A DNA stretch of 38,462 bases from Hydrogenophaga sp. GTDB lineage: Bacteria; Pseudomonadota; Gammaproteobacteria; Burkholderiales; Burkholderiaceae_C. Each line of letters begins with the position of its first letter. Positions within the stretch are counted from its first letter, which is position 1. Position numbers and translations under genes: made by a program. The stretch is taken from the NCBI RefSeq assembly GCF_018780075.1, contig NZ_JADMKB010000155.1, positions 1-38,462 of the forward strand. The letters run 5' to 3'. This document shows positions 17,163-29,072 of the stretch, piece after piece. Below the pieces are notes generated by a model that saw only the letters and a program-made list of their open reading frames with translations, had not been told where the DNA came from and did no database searches.

Positions 17163-18458
17163 ATGGCAGAGAAACTGAGCGCCGTCAAAGGCATGAACGA
17201 CATTGCACCTCCCGTGTCAGCGCACTGGGAGTGGCTGGAAGAGACCCTGCGCGCGCTGATGTGCCGCTATGGCTACCGCAACGTGCGCACGCCGATCGTC
17301 GAACCCACGGCCTTGTTCGTTCGTGGTCTGGGCGAAGTGACCGACATCGTCGAGAAGGAGATGTACTCCTTCGAAGACCGTCTCAATGGCGAACAGCTGA
17401 CACTGCGCCCTGAAAATACGGCAGGTGTCGTGCGCGCGGCGGTGGAGCATTCCATGTTGTACGACGGCGGCAAGCGCCTGTACTACATGGGCCCGATGTT
17501 TCGCCACGAGCGCCCGCAACGCGGGCGCTACCGCCAGTTCCACCAATTCGGTGCCGAGGCCCTGGGCTTTGCCGGGCCGGACGTGGACGCCGAGCTGATC
17601 GTGCTGGCCTGCGACCTCTGGGCCGAGCTGGGCCTCGAAGGCATCGAGCTGGAAATCAACAGCCTGGGCCAGCCGGCCGAGCGACAGGCGCACCGCGCGG
17701 CGCTGATCAGTTACCTGGAAGGTCATGCCGACCTGCTGGACGAAGACGCCAGGCGCCGTCTGCACAGCAACCCGCTGCGCATCCTGGACACGAAAAACCC
17801 CGCCATGCAGGCGATGGTGAACGGTGCGCCGCACCTCATGGCCTTTTTGGGACCAGAGTCGCTGGATCACTTCAATCGCCTGCGGGCACTGCTGGATGCG
17901 CAGGGCATCACCTACCGCATCAACCCGCGCCTGGTGCGTGGCATGGACTACTACAACCTGTCGGTGTTCGAGTTCGTCACCAGCCAGCTTGGCTCGCAGG
18001 GCACGGTGTGTGCCGGGGGGCGCTACGACGGCCTGTTTGAACAGATTGGTGGCAAGGCCGCACCGGCGGTGGGCTGGGCCCTGGGCATGGAGCGCATCCT
18101 GGAGTTGCTGAAAGAGCAGGGCCGTCTGCCTGAGCCGGTGGTACCCGACGCCTACGCCGTGGTGCCGGACGTGACGGCCCTGCCGGTGGCAATGCGGCTG
18201 CTGCGCGAGCTGCGTCATCAAGGGGTGAGCGTCACCATGCATGCCGGTGGCGCTGATGGCATGGGCAGCATGAAGTCGCAGTTCAAAAAGGCCGATGCCA
18301 GTGGCGCGCGTCATGCCCTGGTGTTCGGCGCGCAGGAGCTGGAGCAAGGCATGGTGGCGGTCAAGCCGTTGCGCGGCGCCCGCGACGGCGACGTGGGGCA
18401 GCAGCTCCAACCGCTGAACAATGCCTCCGCCTGGGGCGCCTCGCTGCGTGCCGCCTGA
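17163..18458 (+). CDS. hisS: Histidine--tRNA ligase
   Basis: A class II aminoacyl-tRNA synthetase that charges tRNA-His. The 431-aa protein begins with [11 protein letters not shown], has motif 2 as [18 protein letters not shown] (113-130), the histidine-specific sequence [12 protein letters not shown], and motif 3 as [15 protein letters not shown]-terminal anticodon-binding domain starts near residue 325. This separates it from HisZ (25917-27095), which is shorter and lacks that domain. It stands between ispG and yfgM as in E. coli. Confidence 0.98.
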   Translation: MAEKLSAVKGMNDIAPPVSAHWEWLEETLRALMCRYGYRNVRTPIVEPTALFVRGLGEVTDIVEKEMYSFEDRLNGEQLTLRPENTAGVVRAAVEHSMLYDGGKRLYYMGPMFRHERPQRGRYRQFHQFGAEALGFAGPDVDAELIVLACDLWAELGLEGIELEINSLGQPAERQAHRAALISYLEGHADLLDEDARRRLHSNPLRILDTKNPAMQAMVNGAPHLMAFLGPESLDHFNRLRALLDAQGITYRINPRLVRGMDYYNLSVFEFVTSQLGSQGTVCAGGRYDGLFEQIGGKAAPAVGWALGMERILELLKEQGRLPEPVVPDAYAVVPDVTALPVAMRLLRELRHQGVSVTMHAGGADGMGSMKSQFKKADASGARHALVFGAQELEQGMVAVKPLRGARDGDVGQQLQPLNNASAWGASLRAA

Positions 18459-18478
18459 GGCTCTCCGGACCCACCACC

Positions 18479-18484
18479 TACAAT
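18479..18484 (+). promoter_or_regulatory. Possible internal -10 element upstream of yfgM
   Basis: TACAAT in the 53-bp hisS-yfgM gap, with CTGAGG 18 bases upstream as a weak -35 (three of six matches). It could boost yfgM-bamB-der within the longer transcript. Confidence 0.3.
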
Positions 18485-18511
18485 TGACCGAAGCAATCTC
18501 CCCGGACACCC

Positions 18512-19186
18512 ATGGCGAAACATCTCGATCTTGAAGAGCAGGAACAACTCGACCAGCTCAAACACTTCTGGGCCCAGTACGGGAACCTCATCACCTGGTT
18601 GCTGATCGCGGTGCTCGGCGGATTCGCCGCCTGGAACGGATGGAACTACTGGCAGCGCACCCAGGCCACCAAGGCAGCGGCCCTGTTCGACGAAATCGAG
18701 CGCGCATCCAGTGCCAAGGAGTCCGAAAAAATCGAGCGCGCGCTGGCTGACATGAAGGACCGCTTCGGGGGCACCAGCTATGCCGCTCAAGGTGCCTTGC
18801 TGGCCGCCAGGAGCCTGTTTGAGGCGGGCAAGCCCGATGGCGCCAAAGCGGCGCTGGCCTGGGTGGCGGAGAAGTCCACCGATGAGTCCCTCCAGGCCGT
18901 GGCGCGTCTGCGACTTGCGGGTGTGCACCTCGAAGCCAAGGCCTTTGACGAGGCGCTGAAGGTGCTTGAGGCCCCCATGCCGAAGGCTTACGAGCCGCTG
19001 GCCGCCGATCGCCGTGGCGATGTGCTCATGGCTCAGGGCAAAGGCGACGATGCAAAGGCCCAGTACCAGAAGGCCTGGGACGGGTTGAGCAACCGCAATG
19101 AGTATCGGCAACTTGTGCAAGTGAAACTGGCGGCGCTGGGTGTGGACGTGTCCCCTGCGCCTGTCTCTACCGAGGCGGCGCGTTGA
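18512..19186 (+). CDS. yfgM: YfgM-type tetratricopeptide protein (ancillary SecYEG translocon subunit)
   Basis: In E. coli YfgM is a single-span inner-membrane protein that works with PpiD at the Sec translocon and passes proteins to periplasmic chaperones. The 224-aa product begins with an acidic cytoplasmic segment (HLDLEEQEQLDQLKHFW), then one transmembrane helix (about 25-44), then a TPR-like periplasmic domain with AAQGALLAARSLFEAGKPD and repeated Ala-rich helices. Position between hisS and bamB supports the name. Its stop overlaps the TTG start of bamB. Confidence 0.9.
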   Translation: MAKHLDLEEQEQLDQLKHFWAQYGNLITWLLIAVLGGFAAWNGWNYWQRTQATKAAALFDEIERASSAKESEKIERALADMKDRFGGTSYAAQGALLAARSLFEAGKPDGAKAALAWVAEKSTDESLQAVARLRLAGVHLEAKAFDEALKVLEAPMPKAYEPLAADRRGDVLMAQGKGDDAKAQYQKAWDGLSNRNEYRQLVQVKLAALGVDVSPAPVSTEAAR

Positions 19187-20337
19187 GCGCCATGATCAAA
19201 ATGATCCAGTTTGGCCATGTGCGCGTGATGGGTGGTGTGGTGGCCATGGCGGCCGCGATGGTGCTGGCGGCGTGTTCGTCCGGTCCCGTCAAGATGAAGC
19301 CGGCCGAGCTCGCCCCTGTGGCCAACCGCGCGAGCGCGCAACTGATCTGGTCCACCCAGATGGGCCTCTCTTCGCCGTCGATGGCACCGTTGGCGCACCA
19401 GGGGCGGGTGTACCTCACGGGTTCCAAGGGAACCGTGGCCGCGGTGGATGCGACGTCCGGGCGCGATGTCTGGCGCTTGAACCTGGGCACATCGCTGTCC
19501 ACGGGGGCGGGTTCTGATGGTCAGACAACGGCTGTGGTGACCCAGGGCAACCAGTTGATTGCCATGGCCGATGGCCGTGAAAGCTGGCGGGTGCAGCTTT
19601 CCGCTGCTTCGTTCACGGCGCCGCTCGTGGCCGGACGCCGTGTGTTTGTGTTGGCGGCCGACCGCAGTGTCATCGCTTTCGACGCCCAGAACGGCGCTCG
19701 TCTGTGGACCCAAGCCCGTCCTGGCGAACCGTTGGTGTTGCGCCAGTCGGGTGTGCTGTTGGCCGTGGGTGACACCTTGGTGGCGGGGTTGTCGGGCCGC
19801 CTCGTCGGCCTGAACCCTCTGAACGGCACGCTCCGTTGGGAGGCCTCGATCGCGAATTCACGCGGCACCAATGAGGTGGAGCGCTTGGTGGATCTGGTGG
19901 GCTCCGTGAGCCGGATCGGCAACTCGGTGTGTGCCCGCTCTTTCAATTCAGCGGTGGGATGTGTGGACACCGACACCGGCCGCTTGCTATGGAGCAAGCC
20001 CGCACAAGGGGTGACAGGCGTGCATGGTGACGAACAGTACGTTTTTGGCAGTGAAACCGATGGTCGCCTGATGGCTTGGCAACGAGCCAAAGGGGATCGT
20101 GCCTGGGAGGTTGATCGCCTGAAATTCCGCGAACTGACGGCCCCGCTGGCATTGGGTCGCCTACTTGTCGTGGGCGATGGCACCGGGCTGGTGCACCTCT
20201 TGTCGCGTGAAGACGGCAGTGAGTTGACCCGTCTCACCACCGATGGCTCACCCATCCTGGCCGCGCCCGTGCTGTCGGGCCCCGCGTTGGTGGTGCAGAC
20301 GCTCAACGGCGGCGTCTATGCCTGGCGCTCGCAGTGA
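19183..20337 (+). CDS. bamB: Outer membrane assembly lipoprotein BamB (YfgL)
   Basis: BamB is the beta-propeller lipoprotein of the BAM complex, bound to BamA POTRA domains. The 384-aa protein has a signal peptide with lipobox LAAC (C31) and PQQ-like blade repeats such as GKVYL-type strands RVYLTGSKGTVAAVDATSG, RRVFVLAADRSVIAFDAQNG and GLVHLLSREDGSELTR. The start could be TTG 19183, overlapping the yfgM stop as TTGA, or ATG 19192 three codons later, which fits a signal peptide equally well. With bamD at 8325-9137, two of the BAM lipoproteins lie in this window. Confidence 0.95.
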   Translation: MSAMIKMIQFGHVRVMGGVVAMAAAMVLAACSSGPVKMKPAELAPVANRASAQLIWSTQMGLSSPSMAPLAHQGRVYLTGSKGTVAAVDATSGRDVWRLNLGTSLSTGAGSDGQTTAVVTQGNQLIAMADGRESWRVQLSAASFTAPLVAGRRVFVLAADRSVIAFDAQNGARLWTQARPGEPLVLRQSGVLLAVGDTLVAGLSGRLVGLNPLNGTLRWEASIANSRGTNEVERLVDLVGSVSRIGNSVCARSFNSAVGCVDTDTGRLLWSKPAQGVTGVHGDEQYVFGSETDGRLMAWQRAKGDRAWEVDRLKFRELTAPLALGRLLVVGDGTGLVHLLSREDGSELTRLTTDGSPILAAPVLSGPALVVQTLNGGVYAWRSQ

Positions 20338-20389
20338 TATTTGCTGAAGAACACAGGCTTTCTGCCTTCCTGAACGAAAGTCTATTTCC

Positions 20390-21730
20390 GTGAAACCCGT
20401 TATTGCCCTGGTGGGGCGGCCCAATGTGGGCAAGTCCACCCTGTTCAATCGACTCACCAGCACCCGCGACGCGATCGTGGCGGATTTCGCAGGGCTGACC
20501 CGTGATCGCCACTACGGCAACGGTCATGTGGGCAAGCAAGAGTTCATCGTCATCGACACCGGTGGGTTCGAGCCCACCGCCGAGTCCGGCATCTACAAGG
20601 AAATGGCCAAACAGACCCGTCAGGCCGTGGCCGAGTCGGACGTGGTGATCTTTGTGGTGGACGCCCGCGCAGGCATCAGCGCGCAGGACCACGACATTGC
20701 CAAGTACCTGCGCCGGTTGGGTAAACCCACGGTGCTGGTGGCCAACAAGGCCGAGGGCATGACGCAAGGCCTCCAGCTTGTGGAGTTTTTTGAACTCGGT
20801 CTGGGCGAGGTGCTTCCGGTGTCCAGTGCGCACGGGCAGGGCGTGCGCTCCATGCTGGAGGCGGCACTTGAAGCCATTCCCGGCTTGGCCGATGAGGACG
20901 AAGAAGCCGAGGAAGAGGACGCCAGTGTCATCCGCCTCGCGGTGGCGGGGCGGCCGAATGCGGGCAAGTCCACACTGATCAACGTGTGGCTGGGAGAGGA
21001 GCGTTTGGTGGCGTTCGACATGCCAGGCACCACCCGCGACGCGATCTCGGTGCCGTTCGAAAAAGACGGCCAGAAGTTTGAGCTGATCGATACCGCTGGT
21101 TTGCGCCGCAAGGGCAAGGTGTTTGAGGCGATTGAGAAGTTTTCGGTGGTCAAGACGCTTCAGGCCATCGAGAGCGCTCACGTTGTCCTGTTGCTGCTGG
21201 ATGCCACCCAGGGTGTGACGGATCAGGATGCACACATCGCGGGCTTCATTCTGGAGAGTGGGCGCGCCGTGGTGCTGGCGATCAACAAGTGGGATGCCGT
21301 GGACGCCTACCAGCGCGAACAGATCGAGCGCCAGATCGAAACCCGACTGGCGTTCCTGAAGTTTGCCTCGCTGCACCTGATTTCGGCGAAGAAACGTCAG
21401 GGGCTGGGTCCGGTGTGGAAGTCGATCATCCAGGCGCGTGCGTCGGCCATGCGCAAGATGTCCACGCCGGTGCTGACGCGCCTGCTGATGGAGGCCGTGG
21501 CTTTCCAGGCGCCGACCCGGGGCGGCATGTTCCGTCCCAAGATGCGGTACGCCCACCAGGGTGGCATGAACCCACCCGTGATCGTGATCCACGGCAACTC
21601 GCTTCAGCACGTGCCGGATGCGTACAAGCGTTTCCTCGAAGGGCGCTTCCGCAAGGCCTTTGATCTGGTGGGCACGCCGCTTCGCATCGAGTTCAAGACC
21701 GCGGACAACCCCTTCAAGGATGCGGATTGA
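20390..21730 (+). CDS. der: Ribosome biogenesis GTPase Der (EngA)
   Basis: Der is an essential GTPase with two tandem G domains that assists 50S subunit maturation. In the 446-aa protein P-loop 1 is GRPNVGKS (9-16) and P-loop 2 is GRPNAGKS (187-194). They are separated by an acidic linker ([13 protein letters not shown]), and switch motifs DTGG and DTAG are both visible. The C-terminal KH-like domain ends [12 protein letters not shown]. The start is GTG 20390 with GAAAG nine bases upstream. It follows bamB as in E. coli, but here hfq comes next. Confidence 0.97.
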   Translation: MKPVIALVGRPNVGKSTLFNRLTSTRDAIVADFAGLTRDRHYGNGHVGKQEFIVIDTGGFEPTAESGIYKEMAKQTRQAVAESDVVIFVVDARAGISAQDHDIAKYLRRLGKPTVLVANKAEGMTQGLQLVEFFELGLGEVLPVSSAHGQGVRSMLEAALEAIPGLADEDEEAEEEDASVIRLAVAGRPNAGKSTLINVWLGEERLVAFDMPGTTRDAISVPFEKDGQKFELIDTAGLRRKGKVFEAIEKFSVVKTLQAIESAHVVLLLLDATQGVTDQDAHIAGFILESGRAVVLAINKWDAVDAYQREQIERQIETRLAFLKFASLHLISAKKRQGLGPVWKSIIQARASAMRKMSTPVLTRLLMEAVAFQAPTRGGMFRPKMRYAHQGGMNPPVIVIHGNSLQHVPDAYKRFLEGRFRKAFDLVGTPLRIEFKTADNPFKDAD

Positions 21731-21743
21731 GCTGTGCCAACCC

Positions 21744-21771
21744 CTGTCGACCGGCAGGCGTGTGGTATGGT
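21744..21771 (+). promoter_or_regulatory. Possible extended -10 promoter for hfq
   Basis: CTGTCG (21744-21749), a 16-base spacer and TATGGT (21766-21771), preceded by TGG, form an extended -10 arrangement. Transcription would begin near 21778, about 32 bases before the hfq GTG. Each hexamer matches four of six consensus positions. Confidence 0.4.
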
Positions 21772-21809
21772 TCACGTCCTATCAACTTCTTTTGAACACG
21801 GAGCATATC

Positions 21810-22061
21810 GTGAGCAATAACAAAGGCCAGCTCTTGCAAGATCCTTTCCTGAACCAGCTTCGCCGGGAACATGTGCCCGTGTCGATCTACCTGGTCAACG
21901 GCATCAAATTGCAGGGTCAGATTGAATCGTTTGACCAGTACGTCGTGCTGCTGCGCAACACCGTCACGCAAATGGTTTACAAGCACGCCATCTCCACCAT
22001 CGTGCCGGGTCGTCCGGTGCAGTTCACTGCCGTTGGTCCGGACGAAGCCGCGGCCTCTTGA
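21810..22061 (+). CDS. hfq: RNA chaperone Hfq
   Basis: Hfq is the hexameric Sm-like protein that pairs small RNAs with mRNAs. The 83-aa protein begins [19 protein letters not shown] and shows Sm1 ([19 protein letters not shown]) and Sm2 ([11 protein letters not shown]) motifs with the conserved YKH. The C-terminal tail is short (about 13 residues), as in other betaproteobacteria. The true start is GTG 21810, with CGGAG seven bases upstream; the open frame extending upstream into der has no similarity. hflX follows after 69 bp. Confidence 0.98.
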   Translation: MSNNKGQLLQDPFLNQLRREHVPVSIYLVNGIKLQGQIESFDQYVVLLRNTVTQMVYKHAISTIVPGRPVQFTAVGPDEAAAS

Positions 22062-22130
22062 TCGGGGCGTCGCACCTGAAGGGCGGGTGCCTCATGGCCC
22101 TTGCCCTCCAATCTATCGGGCGGATCTGAA

Positions 22131-23333
22131 TTGAATCCCTCCGCATCCATATCATCTTCCACCCCATCGGTGATTCTGGTGGGCGTGGATCTGGGCGGTC
22201 CCCATTTTGACCGTGCTCTTGAAGAGCTGGGTTTGCTTGCGCAAACGGCTGGCTTCAAGGTCGCGGAGCGCGTGACCTGCAAGCGCCGAGCGCCCGATCC
22301 CGCATTGTTTGTCGGTTCTGGAAAAGCGGAAGAAATCAGGATGTTGGCCCAGTCCACGGGCGCCAGCGAAGTTCTGTTCGACCAGGCGCTCAGCCCGGCG
22401 CAGCAGCGCAACCTGGAGCGGGAGCTTGGGTTGCCTGTCAACGACAGGACCTTGCTGATTCTTCAGATATTTGCCCAGCGTGCCCGCAGCCATGAGGGCA
22501 AATTGCAAGTGGAACTGGCCCGGTTGCAGTATTTGTCGACGCGACTGGTGCGCCGCTGGACGCACCTGGAGCGTCAGAGCGGTGGCATCGGCATGCGCGG
22601 TGGTCCGGGCGAAACGCAGATCGAACTGGATCGGCGCATGATCAATGACGCAGTCAAGCGAACCAAAGAGCGGCTGGAAAAGGTCAAGAAGCAGCGCGCG
22701 ACCCAAAGGCGGCAGCGGGAGCGCCGTGAGTCGTTCACGATTTCACTGGTGGGCTACACCAATGCCGGCAAGTCGTCCATCTTCAATGCGTTGGTGAAGG
22801 CTCGGGCCTACGCGGCCGATCAGTTGTTCGCCACGCTGGACACCACGACGCGTCAGCTGTACCTCGGTGAAGCGGGTCGATCGGTTTCGCTGTCCGACAC
22901 CGTGGGTTTTATCCGCGACCTGCCGCACGGCTTGGTGGATGCTTTTGCGGCCACGTTGCAGGAAGCGGCCGATGCCGATCTGCTGCTGCACGTCGTGGAT
23001 GCTTCCAATCCGGCTCATCTTGAGCAGATTGCCTCAGTGATGGGGGTTCTCAAGGACATTGGTGCCGATCAGGTTCCGCAGATTCTGGTGTTCAACAAAC
23101 TTGACGCCATGGATCCCGCCAGCCTGCCTTTGGCGTTGAGCGACTCGATGGAACTCGATGGGCACAGTGTGCCTCGTATCTTCGTGAGCGCTTTGAATGG
23201 AGCCGGCCTGCCGGACTTGCGCACGTTGTTGTCTTCGGTCGTTCTGGCGGAAAGGCCGGTCGATGCCCTTCCGGATGACGAGCGTGACTTGACCGGTGAG
23301 CAGGACCTGCTCCCTGGAATGGGCACAATGTGA
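22131..23333 (+). CDS. hflX: GTPase HflX
   Basis: HflX is a ribosome-binding GTPase that splits stalled or heat-damaged 70S ribosomes. The protein has about 400 aa. The N-terminal domain contains LFVGSGKAEEI and LSPAQQRNLE; then come the Gly-rich linker GGIGMRGGPGETQIELDRR, a coiled coil, and the G domain with P-loop GYTNAGKS (208-215) and switch motif SDTVGFIRDLPH. The start is TTG 22131 (MNPSASIS), with GGCGGA six bases upstream; TTG 22101 would add ten residues. The stop overlaps the hflK start as TGATG. Confidence 0.94.
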   Translation: MNPSASISSSTPSVILVGVDLGGPHFDRALEELGLLAQTAGFKVAERVTCKRRAPDPALFVGSGKAEEIRMLAQSTGASEVLFDQALSPAQQRNLERELGLPVNDRTLLILQIFAQRARSHEGKLQVELARLQYLSTRLVRRWTHLERQSGGIGMRGGPGETQIELDRRMINDAVKRTKERLEKVKKQRATQRRQRERRESFTISLVGYTNAGKSSIFNALVKARAYAADQLFATLDTTTRQLYLGEAGRSVSLSDTVGFIRDLPHGLVDAFAATLQEAADADLLLHVVDASNPAHLEQIASVMGVLKDIGADQVPQILVFNKLDAMDPASLPLALSDSMELDGHSVPRIFVSALNGAGLPDLRTLLSSVVLAERPVDALPDDERDLTGEQDLLPGMGTM

Positions 23334-24748
23334 TGGTTTTGATTCGAAAGAAGAGTTGGCAATCCATGGATCTGAAACTGGAATCCCCGCCTGGTGGCTC
23401 GCACGGCAACAAATCGTCAGGCTGGCTCCGGCGTTTGCTGGGCATGTTCAATCTGAATGACCCACGTTGGGGCCGTGGCGACGAGCCTGCGCGTGGAGAA
23501 AACGAGCCCAAGGGCGGGGCTGAGCCTGGGCGCGACGAGGAGCCTCGTCAGCCGCCGCGCGGGCAACGCCCGCCTCAGGGTCCCAACCAAGGCCCCCCCG
23601 ATCTGGATGAACTCTGGCGCGACTTCAACCGCAAGCTCGGAGGTTTGCTGGGTGGCAAGGGGGGTGGATCGGGCAGGGGCGGCAATGGTGGTGGTACGCC
23701 CGGTTTCAACCCCAGCCCTAAGTCTGCAGGCATCGGTGCGGGATTGATCGCCGTTGTGGCATTGCTGATCTGGCTGGGCACCGGCTTTTTCATCGTGCAG
23801 GAAGGCCAGCAGGCCGTGATCACGCGTTTCGGCAAGTTCAGCAGCACGGCTGGCGCCGGCTTTCGCTGGCGTTTGCCGTACCCGATCGAGCGTCACGAAA
23901 CCATCTTCGTCACCCAGCTCCGCTCGGTCGATGTGGGGCGTGACGCCATCGTGCCCGCGACCGGTCTTCGCGAGTCGTCGATGCTGACGGCCGACGAGAA
24001 CATTGTCGACATCAAGTTCGTGGTCCAGTTCCGTCTCAATGATGCTCGGGCCTACCTTTTCGAGAGCCGCGATCCGGATGCGGCCGTTCTCAAGGCCGCT
24101 GAGACCGCCGTTCGTGAAGTGGTCGGCAAGATGAAGATGGACGCTGCCCTGGTGGAGGAGCGGGATCAGATCGCGCCACGTGTGCGGGCGCTGATGCAGA
24201 CCATCCTGGACCGTTACAAGGTCGGGGTCGTGGTCGAAGGTATCAACCTGACCCATGTGCGTCCGCCTGAACAAGTTCAGGCCGCTTTCGACGACGTTCT
24301 CAAAGCGAGTCAGGAGCGCGACCGAGCCAAGAACGAAGCGCAGGCCTATGCCAACGACGTGGTGCCGCGTGCTCGTGGTGCCGCATCGCGCCTGAGCGCA
24401 GAGGCCGAGGGCTACCGCGCCCGCATCGTCGGGCAGGCCGATGGTGATGCCCAACGTTTCCGTTCGGTGCTCGTCGAGTACCAGAAGGCGCCGCAGGTGA
24501 CGCGGGATCGCATGTACACCGATTCGATGGCTCAGGTGTATTCGAACGTGACCAAGGTCATGGTCGATACCAAGGCGGGCTCCAACCTGCTGTACCTGCC
24601 TCTCGACAAGATCATGCAGATGACCGCACAAGGTGGGGCGGCCGCAGCGCCCGTGGGTGCCGCGCCGACCAGCAGTGCGCCATCACCTGTGGCACCGACC
24701 ACCAGCTCGACCAACAATGCCCGCTCGCGCGAGCGTGAGAGCCGCTGA
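23333..24748 (+). CDS. hflK: FtsH protease regulator HflK (SPFH protein)
   Basis: HflK assembles with HflC into a large cage in the inner membrane around FtsH and limits its access to membrane substrates. The 471-aa product has a long Gly/Pro/Arg-rich cytoplasmic N-terminus, one transmembrane helix (about 134-155), the SPFH/band 7 domain (FIVQEGQQAVITRFGKF onward), a long helical segment with ERDRAKNEAQAYAND, and an Ala/Pro/Ser-rich tail. The start is uncertain: ATG 23333 overlaps the hflX stop, GTG 23330 is adjacent, and ATG 23366 and ATG 23444 (MFNLNDPRWGRG, nearest to usual family starts) are also in frame. Confidence 0.94.
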   Translation: MVLIRKKSWQSMDLKLESPPGGSHGNKSSGWLRRLLGMFNLNDPRWGRGDEPARGENEPKGGAEPGRDEEPRQPPRGQRPPQGPNQGPPDLDELWRDFNRKLGGLLGGKGGGSGRGGNGGGTPGFNPSPKSAGIGAGLIAVVALLIWLGTGFFIVQEGQQAVITRFGKFSSTAGAGFRWRLPYPIERHETIFVTQLRSVDVGRDAIVPATGLRESSMLTADENIVDIKFVVQFRLNDARAYLFESRDPDAAVLKAAETAVREVVGKMKMDAALVEERDQIAPRVRALMQTILDRYKVGVVVEGINLTHVRPPEQVQAAFDDVLKASQERDRAKNEAQAYANDVVPRARGAASRLSAEAEGYRARIVGQADGDAQRFRSVLVEYQKAPQVTRDRMYTDSMAQVYSNVTKVMVDTKAGSNLLYLPLDKIMQMTAQGGAAAAPVGAAPTSSAPSPVAPTTSSTNNARSRERESR

Positions 24749-24774
24749 AGCGCGGCCCACGGAGAGACCGACAC

Positions 24775-25659
24775 ATGAACAAGCTTGGCTTCATTGCCAC
24801 CTCCATCCTGGTGGCCCTGGCGTTCCTGAGCGCCACGTTTTTTGTCGTGGACCAGCGCCAGTTCGGCGTGGTGTTCCAGCTCGGCGAAATCAAGAAGGTC
24901 GTGACCGAACCTGGTCTGGGCTGGAAGATCCCGCTGGTCCAGAACGTGTCGTACATCGACAAGCGCCTGCTCACGCTGGAAAGCAGCGACACCGAACCCA
25001 CCTTGACGGCGGAGAAGCAGCGCGTCGTGATCGACTGGTATGTGCGCTGGCGCATCAGTGAGCCGCAGCAGTACATTCGCAACGTGGGTTTGAACGAGAG
25101 CGCTGGCGCCCTGCAGCTCAATCGCGTGGTTCGCAACTCCTTTCAGCAGGAAGTGAACAAGCGCACGCTCAATGAGTTGCTGTCCACCCGTCGCGAACAG
25201 CTGATGGAAGACGTGAAGCGCGAGGTGTTGTTGGCGGTCAAGGGCGCTGAACAGCCTTGGGGCATGGACGTGGTCGATGTGCGCATCACGCGCGTGGACT
25301 ACGCCGAGAGCATCACCGCGTCGGTTTATCAGCGCATGGAAACCGAGCGCAAGCGCGTGGCGAACGAACTGCGGTCCACGGGTTTCGCCGAGGGCGAAAA
25401 GATCCGTGCCGATGCCGATCGCCAACGTGAAGTGATTCTGGCCGAGGCCTACAAACAGGCGCAGACCATCAAGGGCGAGGCCGATGCCAAGGCCGCGGGT
25501 CTTTATGGCGAGGCTTTTGGTCGCGATCCAGCGTTTGCACAGTTCTACCGCAGCCTGGAGGCCTACAAGGCCAGCTTCGCGGGAAAGTCCGATGTGATGG
25601 TCATCGATCCATCGTCTGATTTCTTCAAGGCCATGCGCAGCAGCAACGTCGCTCGCTGA
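24775..25659 (+). CDS. hflC: FtsH protease regulator HflC (SPFH protein)
   Basis: HflC is the partner of HflK in the FtsH-HflKC complex. In the 294-aa protein an N-terminal transmembrane helix (about 5-24) is followed by the SPFH domain (VVDQRQFGVVFQLGEI) and a long helix with AEGEKIRADADRQREVILAEA, the typical coiled region. GGAGAG lies eight bases before ATG 24775. The 26-bp gap from hflK indicates cotranscription. The stop is directly followed by the next start. Confidence 0.97.
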   Translation: MNKLGFIATSILVALAFLSATFFVVDQRQFGVVFQLGEIKKVVTEPGLGWKIPLVQNVSYIDKRLLTLESSDTEPTLTAEKQRVVIDWYVRWRISEPQQYIRNVGLNESAGALQLNRVVRNSFQQEVNKRTLNELLSTRREQLMEDVKREVLLAVKGAEQPWGMDVVDVRITRVDYAESITASVYQRMETERKRVANELRSTGFAEGEKIRADADRQREVILAEAYKQAQTIKGEADAKAAGLYGEAFGRDPAFAQFYRSLEAYKASFAGKSDVMVIDPSSDFFKAMRSSNVAR

Positions 25660-25854
25660 GTGGACACGTCGCTCGCCGATGTGTTCTGGCCAGCGCTCGC
25701 GCTGGTCTTGGTGTTTGAAGGCTTGATGCCTTTTCTCGCGCCAGACGCCTGGCGCCGCATGTTCAGCGAGATGCTGAAGCTGAACGATGGCCAGGTTCGT
25801 TTCTTCGGGCTCATCTGCCTGCTCGCCGGCGCGCTGCTCTGGTGGGTGGCCTGA
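25660..25854 (+). CDS. DUF2065 small membrane protein (YjeT-like)
   Basis: A 64-aa protein with two predicted membrane helices (about 7-26, containing WPALALVLVFEGLMPFL, and 46-63, GLICLLAGALLWWV) and a short polar loop between them. In E. coli yjeT occupies the same place between hflC and purA; its function is unknown. GTG 25660 begins at the base after the hflC stop, so translation is probably coupled. A link to HflKC-FtsH is inferred from position only. Confidence 0.85.
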   Translation: MDTSLADVFWPALALVLVFEGLMPFLAPDAWRRMFSEMLKLNDGQVRFFGLICLLAGALLWWVA

Positions 25855-25887
25855 GTGCTGTCCGCCGGGGCGGTCCTGCCGTCCCGG

Positions 25888-25893
25888 TAAAAT
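25888..25893 (+). promoter_or_regulatory. Possible -10 element for hisZ-purA
   Basis: TAAAAT lies 23 bases before the hisZ ATG in the 62-bp gap after the DUF2065 gene. No good -35 is visible. It would give a very short leader without a Shine-Dalgarno site, as the bases before ATG 25917 are C-rich. Confidence 0.35.
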
Positions 25894-25916
25894 CACGTTT
25901 TTAACAGCCCCCCACA

Positions 25917-28494
<2,578 letters not shown>

Positions 28495-28547
28495 GCCTCA
28501 CTTTGGTGCAGAATGACCCCGACATCCCGATCCCACCCGGAGCCCGC

Positions 28548-29072
28548 ATGCTGACCGAAGACGGTAAACACCTCTACGTTTCCTACGACGAGTACCACAA
28601 CCTCATCGAGAAGCTGGCGCTCAAGGTGCACCAGTCGGGCTGGCAGTTCGACACCATCCTGTGCCTCGCGCGCGGCGGCATGCGGCCCGGCGATGTGCTG
28701 TCGCGCATCTTCGACGTGCCGCTGGCCATCATGTCCACCAGCTCCTACCGGGCCGCCGCCGGCACCCAGCAGGGCAACCTGGACATCGCGCGCTACATCA
28801 CCACCCCCAAAGGCGAGATCGCCGGCAAGGTGCTGCTGGTGGACGACCTGGCCGACTCCGGTCACACGCTCAACGCCGTGATTGGCCTGCTCAAGAACAA
28901 CTACGCCCCCATCACCGAGTTGCGCAGTGCCGTGATTTGGACCAAACAGCTCTCCACTTTCACGCCAGACTATTCGGTGGAATTCCTGCCCACCAATCCC
29001 TGGATCCATCAGCCCTTCGAGGGCTATGACAGCATGCGTCCTGAGCAACTGCTGGAGAAGTGGAAGCTGTGA
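28548..29072 (+). CDS. Purine phosphoribosyltransferase-type protein
   Basis: A 174-aa type I phosphoribosyltransferase that probably salvages hypoxanthine, guanine or xanthine with PRPP. The PRPP-binding loop is VLLVDDLADSGHT (96-108), and an upstream TILCLARGGMRPGDVLS matches the xanthine-guanine enzyme style. ATG 28548 was chosen because CGGAG lies just upstream and similarity begins with EDGKHLYVSYDEYH; the TTG 28503 frame adds nothing recognisable. Base specificity cannot be read from sequence. It sits after purA and its stop overlaps the next gene's GTG start. Confidence 0.88.
   Translation: MLTEDGKHLYVSYDEYHNLIEKLALKVHQSGWQFDTILCLARGGMRPGDVLSRIFDVPLAIMSTSSYRAAAGTQQGNLDIARYITTPKGEIAGKVLLVDDLADSGHTLNAVIGLLKNNYAPITELRSAVIWTKQLSTFTPDYSVEFLPTNPWIHQPFEGYDSMRPEQLLEKWKL

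Noticed and set aside
20303..21775. A 490-codon open frame on the minus strand opposite der
   Set aside because: It mirrors der almost exactly and has shadow-frame composition (many His, Arg, Gly, Gln) with no recognisable motif.
24722..24735. 14-bp perfect palindrome CGCTCGCGCGAGCG
   Set aside because: It lies within the hflK coding tail and follows from alternating Arg, Ser and Glu codons; no sign of a site.
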